A stretch of DNA of 64,000 nt, from NCBI RefSeq assembly GCF_003386235.1, contig NZ_QRDZ01000005.1:341604-405603 (forward strand), in the 5' to 3' direction. Shown here in pieces: positions 18,202 through 26,300 of the stretch. The notes under the pieces were generated by a model. The model did not search any database. It worked only from the letters and a program-made list of their open reading frames with translations, and had not been told where the DNA came from. The number at the start of each line of letters is the position of its first letter. Within the stretch, counting starts at the first letter, position 1. The translations under genes and the position numbers were made by a program. Origin of the DNA: Cohnella phaseoli. GTDB taxonomy: Bacteria > Bacillota > Bacilli > Paenibacillales > Paenibacillaceae.

Positions 18202-19241
18202 TACGATTGGCCTCCGAACAATCCGGGATGAAGGAAGGCGGCCACATCTTCGTAGAGATCGGCCAACTCCAGGCTGCCGCGAATGGCGTTCGTATAGTCG
18301 GCGACCATGACGTCCCCGTTCTTGATCGCCGTTACGCTGCGCAGCGTCGGATTGTTCAACAGCTTGTTCCTCGCGGCTTCGCTATCCGAGCGTTGAAACT
18401 CGGTCAGAATGATTTTGTCCGGATTGACGGAGAGAATCGATTCGGCCGACATCTCCACGTAGGTGTCCTCGGACAGTTTCAAATACTCCCCGCCCGAGCC
18501 TTCGATCATCTCGTCAATAACGCATAGGGAGGGAGAGTAGTAGTCGTACGTCTCCCGGCCGCCGCTGGCGACGAGCAGCACCTTCGGCTTGACGGATACC
18601 TGTTCCGTGGTCTTCTGAATGGCGGCGATGCGCTCTCGTTGTTCGGCGATAAAGGCGTCCGCCTTGGCTTCGATATTCAGCGCGGTGCCCAGGTTGGCAA
18701 TGTCGTCGAAGAACCCGTCGATCGTTCTTCCGATCGTGTAGTTAATTCCCGCGAGCACGGGAATATTCCGCTCGTTCCAGAACGCGATGTCGCCGATGCG
18801 GTCCTTCTTGAAGCCGGACGACATGGCGACGATCAGATCCGGCTTCAACTCCAGGATTGCCTCGGGGGACGGCCACATCTCGGCCAGAATCGGCAGCTTG
18901 GCGATTTGTGCCTCGTATTTCGAATAGGACTTGTCCAGATAACCCAATCCCGCGATTTTATCTTCTTCCCCGAAAGCGAGCATCAGCTCCGCAAAGCCCT
19001 GTCCGACGACGACGACCCTTTCGGGCGCTTTCTCCAGCGTTTGCCGAATCTCTTTTCCTTCATCGTCGTACATCGAGAGCGTTACAGGGTAACGGCCGGA
19101 CTGTTCGGAGGCCGCTTGCTTCGAAGGAACGGCGTTTGTCGTTGCGGCCGGCAGTTCCGGCGCGGAATTTTGCGAGCAGGCGCTTAGCAGGGGCAGGCAT
19201 AGTGCCAGTCCGAGCACGCCGCGTCTTAGTTGAGAGAGCAT
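18201..19241 (-). CDS. Siderophore-binding lipoprotein, FecB/FhuD type
   Basis: A 346-residue secreted lipoprotein with a signal peptide ending in the lipobox LLSAC. It then shows a class III periplasmic-binding fold: RVVVVGQGFAELMLAFGEEDKIAGL near the start, the LELKPDLIVAM strand typical of the family, and NPDKIILTEFQ near the end. The ATG at 19241 is preferred because AAAGGAGG lies 7 bp upstream; a longer frame upstream has no such site and would bury the signal peptide. A Fur-box-like sequence sits 21-35 bp upstream of the start. It is the first gene of the iron uptake operon. Confidence 0.92.
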   Translation of the reverse strand: MLSQLRRGVLGLALCLPLLSACSQNSAPELPAATTNAVPSKQAASEQSGRYPVTLSMYDDEGKEIRQTLEKAPERVVVVGQGFAELMLAFGEEDKIAGLGYLDKSYSKYEAQIAKLPILAEMWPSPEAILELKPDLIVAMSSGFKKDRIGDIAFWNERNIPVLAGINYTIGRTIDGFFDDIANLGTALNIEAKADAFIAEQRERIAAIQKTTEQVSVKPKVLLVASGGRETYDYYSPSLCVIDEMIEGSGGEYLKLSEDTYVEMSAESILSVNPDKIILTEFQRSDSEAARNKLLNNPTLRSVTAIKNGDVMVADYTNAIRGSLELADLYEDVAAFLHPGLFGGQS

Positions 19242-19261
19242 GTCATTTCCTCCTTTGTAAT

Positions 19262-19276
19262 TGAGAACGATTATCA
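19262..19276 (-). promoter_or_regulatory. Fur-box-like site upstream of the siderophore operon
   Basis: On the minus strand this reads TGATAATCGTTCTCA, matching 12 of 14 specified positions of the 7-1-7 Fur consensus TGATAATnATTATCA. It lies just upstream of the binding-lipoprotein ribosome binding site, as expected for iron repression. Confidence 0.7.
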
Positions 19277-19369
19277 TTATACCTAACAATCGAAGAGCCT
19301 CTTATTGAGCGCGGGTCCGATTCTTGTTGAGCGATGAGCCGATTCGTCTTTTTTGACAGCACAAAAAAG

Positions 19370-19422
19370 GGTTTGTCCCATAAGTAAGGCCGTACAGGCT
19401 CTTTCTGCTTACGGAACAAACC
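19370..19422. repeat. Short palindromic element related to the ~210-bp repeat family; acts as a minus-strand terminator candidate
   Basis: A 53-bp inverted repeat with ends GGTTTGTCCCATAAG and CTTACGGAACAAACC. The outer arm resembles the terminal repeat of the long elements at 23057, 33405 and 58691. Read on the minus strand it follows the AraC gene and ends in CCCTTTTTTG, so it can serve as that gene's terminator. Confidence 0.6.
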
Positions 19423-19462
19423 GGAAATGCCGGGGCGACGCTCATGAAGGAAGACGAGTCGG

Positions 19463-20500
19463 TTAACGTTTATGCAAAATGGAAGTTTCCCGGTATTGCA
19501 TCGGGGTCATTCCGAAATGCTTCTTAAAGGCGACGCCGAAGTTGCTTGGATTGGAGTAGCCTACCTCGTAAGCGATCTCGCTGACGGACCGATCCGTGCC
19601 GAGCAGCAGAGACGAGGCTTGCTGGAGCGTCTGCTTGCGGTGATAGCTGAAAATCGTATCCCCGTACAGCATTTTAAACCCTTTCGTAAGCCGTTTAAGC
19701 GCAATGCCCAATTGATCGGAGAGCGAGGATAGCGTCGGGCATTCTTCAGGCGATTCCATCAGCAGGCGGGGAATCCGCTTGATTTGCCGATACTCGTGAG
19801 GGCTTAAGGAGATGGCCACATAATCGCTGACGCGCTCGATTTCAAGCGACACAATGGCGGACAAGATCTCGGACACCTTGCTCTCGTAGAAGAGGGCGCG
19901 CGTTAAGACGGGTAAGCGGCAGTGATAGATTTGCAGGAAGGCCGAGGCGATTTCCGGGGACGCTTGCGCCCCGAGATAATACTCGGCCCGCTCGCGGGCA
20001 TCCATGCGCTCGATCGTCTCGTTCCAGATTCCGATGCCGGCGCTGCCGAAATAAGCGGGCAGCGCCGCGCGGCTACCCGTGATCGATACGCCGCGGTAGG
20101 CTTGTCCGGCATTGCGCCGAATATTGCCGCTGACGGCCTGCGACAAGGAGACGGAAAGCTCGTTGGCGGCAAAGCGGGCCTCTCCCGCCTGCCGTTCGTG
20201 AATGTGCATGCTTCCGTCAATGCAGTATTCCAGCTCGAAATAATCGTCGTCCAGATCGAACGCGGTCACCATCTCGTCCGTCAGTACGAAGTCGTAAATG
20301 AGCAGCATAACGTTGGATTGCAGAAGATACATTTGCAGCGTGCCTTGGCCGTATTCCGGCTTAATATCGTATACGACGCCGCTGCCTGCGGCATGGTTCG
20401 GCAGGAAGCGGACGGTTCCGAGCTGTCCGTGAATGGCTTTATACTGTTCGAGCATACGCATGTATCCGTTGCCCGTATGCACGGAAAAATGGTGCGCCAT
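19463..20500 (-). CDS. AraC-family transcriptional regulator
   Basis: A 345-residue regulator. The N-terminal ~230 residues form a ligand-binding/dimerisation region (VVYDIKPEYGQGTLQMYLL, FELEYCIDGSMHIHERQ), which resembles PchR-like activators. The C-terminal ~100 residues hold two helix-turn-helix motifs, ending in SVSEIAYEVGYSNPSNFGVAFKKHFGMTPMQYR, the AraC signature. The ATG at 20500 has AGGAGGAC upstream; a longer upstream frame lacks support. It lies upstream of, and codirectional with, the siderophore importer, so activation of that operon in response to the ferric-siderophore is the natural guess. No operator could be defined. Confidence 0.85.
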   Translation of the reverse strand: MAHHFSVHTGNGYMRMLEQYKAIHGQLGTVRFLPNHAAGSGVVYDIKPEYGQGTLQMYLLQSNVMLLIYDFVLTDEMVTAFDLDDDYFELEYCIDGSMHIHERQAGEARFAANELSVSLSQAVSGNIRRNAGQAYRGVSITGSRAALPAYFGSAGIGIWNETIERMDARERAEYYLGAQASPEIASAFLQIYHCRLPVLTRALFYESKVSEILSAIVSLEIERVSDYVAISLSPHEYRQIKRIPRLLMESPEECPTLSSLSDQLGIALKRLTKGFKMLYGDTIFSYHRKQTLQQASSLLLGTDRSVSEIAYEVGYSNPSNFGVAFKKHFGMTPMQYRETSILHKR

Positions 20501-20799
20501 CTTTAGTCCTCCTTCGCATCGCCGAACTTTTCGAGCGCTTTGGGGAATCGGCCATACCAAATGTTATCATACGCAAGCGCGCAAGTGATAGACTATGGAG
20601 AGGATGGGAACGTAGGGGCAACTCGCATTCGCAGTACAAAGGGAGATTCGAACGATCTTTTTATTACGTTAGGCTTAGGAAGAGATCGGGCACCGGGACA
20701 ATCGAACCAACTCTGCCGCGCCCCTCTATCGATCGGGGACTTGCCTGCCGATATAGGAAGGGAGATCTGCATTACCGATTCAGATGGAGAGTGTCAAAT
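20501..20799. other. Intergenic region between divergent AraC and ComFB genes
   Basis: This 299-bp stretch must hold the promoters of both divergent genes. I see no convincing -35/-10 pair, no tRNA, and no riboswitch motif I recognise. Confidence 0.5.
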
Positions 20800-21084
20800 A
20801 TGTTCTTTTCTCGCGAGCTATCCGTATTTAATGCGATGGAACCGATCGTCAGCGGTTTATTCGAGGAGCATTACGTGAAATCGGGAATTTTGGAATGCAG
20901 CTGCAACCAATGTCAGATGGACATCGTGCTGCTGGCGTTGAATCATTTGCCTCCGCGCTATACGTCCGGCCAAGCCGGTGAAGCTTATATTAAAGCGATT
21001 TATCAGGAGCCGCAGCTTCAGTCCGACATTTTGCGCGAGCTGACGAAAGCGGTGCAGGTCATTCGGGACAGCCCCCGCCATTAG
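20800..21084 (+). CDS. comFB: ComFB-family late competence protein
   Basis: A 94-residue protein of the ComFB family. It has the cysteine pair of the family motif in ECSCNQCQMDIVLLALNHLPPRYTSG, with C-x-C-x(2)-C spacing suited to metal binding, and a helical C-terminus. In Bacillus subtilis comFB lies in the comF operon, but its function is poorly defined; cyanobacterial and other relatives bind cyclic di-nucleotides. Here it stands alone, without comFA or comFC neighbours. The ATG at 20800 follows GGAGAG by about 8 bp; a GTG at 20791 is a possible alternative start. A terminator follows at once. Confidence 0.8.
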   Translation: MFFSRELSVFNAMEPIVSGLFEEHYVKSGILECSCNQCQMDIVLLALNHLPPRYTSGQAGEAYIKAIYQEPQLQSDILRELTKAVQVIRDSPRH

Positions 21085-21093
21085 CCGGCAGAG

Positions 21094-21127
21094 CGTCATC
21101 CGTATAGGGTGGCGTTTTATTTTTTTT
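21094..21127 (+). terminator. Intrinsic terminator after comFB
   Basis: CGTCATCC and GGGTGGCG pair over 8 bp, including two G-U pairs, with a 5-base loop, followed by TTTTATTTTTTTT. Confidence 0.75.
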
Positions 21128-21176
21128 GCCTGTAGCGAGCTTGGCTATTTAGGGGAAACTTATATGAAAATAGGGG

Positions 21177-21264
21177 CATTCCAAAGATAAATGAACCTCG
21201 TCAAAAATTGTTACTCGCGATTTGTCTAGATTTGAATACGTCTTCAAGAGTTGCGAATATACAC
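21177..21264 (+). promoter_or_regulatory. Promoter module shared with the 29003-29100 region (copy A)
   Basis: This block is nearly identical to 29003-29100. Both begin CATTCCAAAGA, share GTCTAGATTTGAATACGTC and end in ATATACAC. It contains a promoter with -35 TTGAAT (21232-21237), a 17-bp spacer and -10 GAATAT (21255-21260). The conserved sequence upstream of the -35 is where an activator would bind; the membrane AraC regulator at 31036 is the obvious candidate. Confidence 0.75.
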
Positions 21265-21405
21265 ATTCCGGGATGTCCCTGTACGATGGGGATGTGATGA
21301 ACCGAGCCGGCACGGCAGTCTTGCAGTCATAAACAGTCCTACTAATAAAAGCGGCTGTGCGGACATGCGGTAAACATCAAACTCAATCCTAAAGGGGAGT
21401 AACAG

Positions 21406-23049
21406 ATGAAGAAAGTCTCCAAATTTGCGCTTCTGCTTTCTATCGCATTAACGACCGGCGCAATCGCCACGGCTTGCTCCAAAGACAGTTCGAACGGCGG
21501 CGCAAGCAGCAGCGCCGCGCCATCCAGCCAAGCATCCAGCTCGTCCTCAAGCGAATCGTCCGCCGGACCGATAACGCTGAAGCTATGGCATCCGCTTAAT
21601 CCTAACGCCCAAGCGGTCGTGCAGAGCCTGAGCGACGTAGAGATGGTTCAGGAGTGGGAGAAAAAAACGAACGTTAAATTCAAATTCGAGCATCCGACCG
21701 GCACTGGCGCCGACGCTCAGCAGCAATTCGGCGTTATGGTCGCTTCGGGCGATCTGCCCGATCTGATCGTGTGGAACATGACCAATTTCCAAGGCGGTCC
21801 GGCCAAGCTGTACCAGGACGGCACTATCATTAAGCTGAACGAGCTGATCGACCAATACGCTCCGAACCTGAAGAGAATTCTGGACGAGAATCCGCAGGTG
21901 GCGAAGCAGATCAAAGCGGATAACGGGGATCTCTACGTTTTCCCTAACCTGAAATATGGCGAGTACGGGAAATACAAAACGTTCGCCGGCCAAATGATCC
22001 GCAAAGATTGGCTCGACGAGCTCGGACTGCAATCGCCGGAAACGATCGACGAGTGGGAAAACGTACTGCGCACGATCAAAGAGAAGAAGGGGATATTCCC
22101 TTATACGGCTGAAAAAGATTTGCTGCTCGGCTCCCGCAATTCGTCCGATTTCATGGGAGCGTACGGCATCGGCAAGGAGTTTTACCTGGATAGCGGCAAG
22201 GTACAATACGGGCCGATGCAGCCTGCATTCAAAGATTACTTGGCGCGTATGCAGCAATGGTACAAAGACGGGCTGATCGATCCCGATTACGCCTCCAACG
22301 ACGGCAACGCCAAAACGGCGAAGATGGCTTCGGGCAAAGCGGCCGCATCCTTCGGATATATCGGAGGCAGCATGGGACAGTGGCTACCGGCCCTTCAGGA
22401 AACCGTTCCTAACGCGATGCTGGCGGCTGTGCAGTATCCTGTAATGAACAAAGGCGACGAGCCTAAGTTCACCGAAACGGGTTGGGAATACAGCAATGTA
22501 GGCGCGCTTATTACCAGCTCGAATAAAAATCCGGCCGAGACGATCAAAGCGTTGGATTACCTGTTCAGCGACGAGGGCGCCGTACTCAAAAACTTCGGAG
22601 TCGAAGACAAAACCTATACGTCCGTAGACGGCCAGCCGAAATATACCGATCTGATTCTGAACAACCCGGACAAGCTGCCGATCGGCCAAGCGATGGCGAA
22701 ATATTTTATCGCGAACTATCCGTTCCCTGGCTTGGACGACGACCGTTACAACGACCAATACTATGCGCTTGACGCTCAGAAAGATGCGGTTAAGGTGTAC
22801 GCTCAGTATTCGAACAACGCGGCTTCCGTTCTGATTCCGCCGATTTCGTTGACGCCGGAGGAAGCTTCCGAATTTGCCAAAATCATGACCGACGTGAACA
22901 CGTACCGCGATGAAGTCGTAACCAAAATCATTATGGGTTCCGCGCAGGTCGACAGCTTTGACAAAGCTCTCGAGCAATTCAAGAAGATGGGCATCGATCG
23001 CGCACTCGAGCTGCAACAAGTTGCGTACGACCGCTTCCAGCAGCGTTAA
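21406..23049 (+). CDS. Sugar-binding lipoprotein of the PL8 polysaccharide locus
   Basis: A 547-residue extracellular solute-binding lipoprotein of family 1. It has a signal peptide with lipobox cysteine at about residue 24, a Ser/Ala-rich spacer, then ITLKLWHPLNPNAQAV and QQFGVMVASGDLPDLIVW, typical of the LplA-like group. An AAAGGGGAG site precedes the ATG. It is followed by a polysaccharide lyase and then by its likely permeases at 29219 and 30142, about 6 kb away. Its promoter region is duplicated ahead of those permeases, so the split transporter is probably co-regulated. The likely cargo is the unsaturated oligosaccharide made by the PL8 enzyme. Confidence 0.9.
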   Translation: MKKVSKFALLLSIALTTGAIATACSKDSSNGGASSSAAPSSQASSSSSSESSAGPITLKLWHPLNPNAQAVVQSLSDVEMVQEWEKKTNVKFKFEHPTGTGADAQQQFGVMVASGDLPDLIVWNMTNFQGGPAKLYQDGTIIKLNELIDQYAPNLKRILDENPQVAKQIKADNGDLYVFPNLKYGEYGKYKTFAGQMIRKDWLDELGLQSPETIDEWENVLRTIKEKKGIFPYTAEKDLLLGSRNSSDFMGAYGIGKEFYLDSGKVQYGPMQPAFKDYLARMQQWYKDGLIDPDYASNDGNAKTAKMASGKAAASFGYIGGSMGQWLPALQETVPNAMLAAVQYPVMNKGDEPKFTETGWEYSNVGALITSSNKNPAETIKALDYLFSDEGAVLKNFGVEDKTYTSVDGQPKYTDLILNNPDKLPIGQAMAKYFIANYPFPGLDDDRYNDQYYALDAQKDAVKVYAQYSNNAASVLIPPISLTPEEASEFAKIMTDVNTYRDEVVTKIIMGSAQVDSFDKALEQFKKMGIDRALELQQVAYDRFQQR

Positions 23050-23056
23050 TCCCGGC

Positions 23057-23275
23057 GGGGATGTCTCATAAGTCAACCAAGTTGCTGTAAAAGATAATCG
23101 ATGATAAAGGTGCAAGGGGTATGTGCCTCCCTCCGATGCTATACGCTTTCTGAAGTCTGAATGGGTAAACCCGTGATAAGGTGATTTCAGAAGCGTATGA
23201 GGCAGTCTCCGGGAGGCACATCCCCCTTTCTTTATATCTCGATCATCTCAAGCAACTCTGCTTATAGGACAACCC
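23057..23275. repeat. ~210-bp palindromic repeat, copy 1
   Basis: Ends are ATGTCTCATAAG and CTTATAGGACAA (imperfect inverted repeats). The inside is also symmetrical: GATGCTATACGCTTTCTGAA pairs with TTTCAGAAGCGTATGAGGC. Copies lie at 33405-33614 (opposite orientation) and 58691-58902. It fills most of the gap between 23049 and 23322 and could form a long bidirectional hairpin. It contains no gene, so it is MITE-like if mobile. Confidence 0.8.
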
Positions 23276-23321
23276 TTTTCATTATCCGAAATCAACTTCA
23301 TTTCTTCCGAGGTGATCAATT

Positions 23322-26300
23322 TTGAAAACGCATTCAAAATTATGGAATAAGATGTTAGCGCTTACCATGGTTGTTCAATTGATGGGCATGGCCGCTCCGG
23401 CAGGACAGTCACACGTACGGGCAGCGGCAGTAAATGTAGCGGATAACGGCGGCTTTGAAACCATGAGTGCGGGACAAACGGGTTGGGTGAACGGAATAGG
23501 AGCGAGCGGATGGGGAGTGTGGAACGCTTCGCCAGGCGGACTTGTATCGGTGACGGACGCCGTATACTATTCCGGCAACCGTTCGCTGGAGATCAAGCAT
23601 CCGGCATCGGCGAGAACCGGCGTGAGCGAAGATGTGACGGTAGACAAAGTGCAGGCTGGAGGAAAAGCGTATAAGCTGGGAGCCTGGATCAAGACGGAAA
23701 ATGTAACGGCTAATCTCGGCGCGTTTATCCGCACGCAGTATTACGAGAAGCTGACATCCAAGGACGGCTCGAATGTAAAGCTAGGGGACGGCCCCAGTCT
23801 GGAAAAGCTGACGGGAACAAATGACTGGACCTATCGAGAGATCGTTCTGAACGCTCCGCCGTCGACCCGATATATCCGCTTGGAGCCGTTCTTCGAGACG
23901 GGAACCGGGACGGTCTGGTTCGACGATGTTACGCTTCAGGAGTGGGAGGGCATCACCGGTCTGAGCTTGGAGCCGGCGACGTTCAAGCTGCGCAAGGACG
24001 AGAGCTACACGCTGACCCCCCGCGTGCTGCCTGAAGACAGCACGGGCTACGAGCTGACGTGGAGCTCTTTAAATCCAGGCGTAGCCTCCGTGGACCAGCA
24101 GGGCACGGTTACGGCGCATGAGACGGGAACGGCCGTTATCCGCGTCGCAACTACGGACGGCCTGCTCGCGGCGCAAAGCACGGTGTCGATCGAATCGCCC
24201 GAGCTATTGGACGGATACGCCGCTTTGCGCGCGAAATGGCGCGATCTGCTGCTGGGCGGGCAGCAGGTGCTCGTTGAAGATCCCGACATCCAATTGGCCA
24301 TCGAACTGCTCAATGCCAAAGTCGCCAATGCCGAGCAGACGGGCAGTTGGGACCTGCTAAGCAAGGAGGCCGATCCGACTTCCTTGTTCACGGGCGTTAT
24401 TACAAAGACGAATACGAAGTCCGCCAATATCTCAAGCGCTTACGGCCGAATTGTCGACATGGCTTCGGCTTACAAGAACCCTCATTCGGCGTTCTACGGC
24501 AATGCCGAGCTGCTGAACGATGCGTTCAAAGCGCTGGATTGGATGCATAAGTACCAATATAATCCGGGCAAGTCGGTCAGCGACAACTGGTGGGATTGGG
24601 AGATTGGCGCTCCGCAGGCGCTCGCCAACATTTTGGTGCTGTTATATGACGAACTGCCCGAGGATAAATTCAAGCAATACTTGCAGTCGATCGATCGTTT
24701 TGTGCCCGACCCTCGCAAGAGGCTGAACGGCGTTACCGAGACCGGCGCCAACTTGCTGGACAAGGCGTTGGTCGTCACGCTGTCCGGGGTGCTGGGGGAA
24801 AATGCCGGCAAAATCGACTTGGCCAGAAGCTCCATCACGGGCGAGTTCCAATATGCCGTATCGGGAGACGGCATCTATCGCGACGGTTCCTTGATCCAGC
24901 ATAGCGATCTCGCCTATACCGGCGGCTACGGCTCCGTTCTATTGGGTCGTATATCCGATCTGTTTTACTTGTACAGCCGATCGCCGTGGGAGATCACGGA
25001 CCCGAATGCGGACAATGCGTATCGGTGGGCGGAGGAGGTATTCGAGCCTTTGATCTATAAAGGCGCGATTATGGATTCGGTCAAAGGACGGAGCATTTCG
25101 CGTTCGCGCGATTCCGACCATCTGTCCGGCCGGGGCATCATTCGCACGATCGGAAGGCTGACGCAGGGCGCGCCCGACGCTTACGCCGCCAGCATGAAGA
25201 GCAAGATCAAAGAATGGATACTCGCGGACACCAGCTTCGAGTCCTATTACAAAGGGTTGTCGCTGTACGATATTAACGTGCTCAAGAGCATCGTGAACGA
25301 TCCTGCGGTAACGGCAAGAGGACCTCTGGTGAAGCATCATCAATTTTCCGCCATGGATCGAATCGTGCATCTGCGAGACGGCTACGGCTTCGGCATCAGC
25401 CTGTTCTCCGACCGCGTCTCGGCTTTTGAATTCGGCAACGGCGAAAATGCGAAGGGGTGGTACACGGGTATTGGAATGACGAGCCTGTATACCGACGATC
25501 TGAAACAATACAGCAATGAGTATTGGCCGACGGTGAACAGCTTCCGCTTGCCGGGTACGACGACGGACGGCTACGCCAAGTCTCCAACCGCTTGGACGTC
25601 CTACTACAACGGCCGGGATTGGGTAGGAGGTTCTTCTTTGGACGGTCTGTACGGCTCTGCAGGCATGGATATGGCTCTGAGCAAAAGCACCGGCAGCAAT
25701 CTGACCGCGAAGAAATCGTGGTTCATGTTCGACGACGAGATCGTAGCGCTAGGTTCGGGAATTACAAGCCCGGACTCGCGGAACGTGGAGACGATTGTGG
25801 AAAATCGCCAAATCAACGAGGCCGGCAGCAATGCGCTGATCGTCAACGGCGAGGCGCAGCCGAATCAGCTTGGCTGGCAGACGACGCTGAACGATGTTCG
25901 TTGGGCAAATCTGGAAGGCAACGTGCCCGGTGAGCGGATCGGCTACTATTTCCCGTACAGTCCGTCGATTTCCGCTTTGCGGGAAGCAAGAACGGGCACA
26001 TGGCAGGCGATCAACTCGGGCGAAAGCGCCGATCCGGTAACAAGAAACTACTTGAGTCTGGCTTTCGGGCACGGTACGGCGCCGCAAAACGGCTCCTATG
26101 CTTACGTGCTGCTGCCCAATCAAGACGCGGCGACGACGGAGAGCTACAGTATGAATCCCGACATCGAGATCGTCAGTCAGACCAACCAGGCGCATGTCGT
26201 CAAGGAGAAGAAGCTTGGCATTACCTCCTACAACTTCTGGGAAGGAGCGACGGCTGGGGGAGTGAGAACGGATCGTCCGGCTTCCATCCAAATGCGCGAG

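Noticed and set aside
20680..20730. tRNA-like TTCGA-containing sequence on the minus strand
   Set aside because: The flanking bases do not form a T-arm, and no acceptor stem or anticodon arm can be drawn.
20560..20799. Cyclic-di-nucleotide riboswitch upstream of comFB
   Set aside because: I looked for c-di-GMP class I and II core motifs because of the ComFB link and found none.
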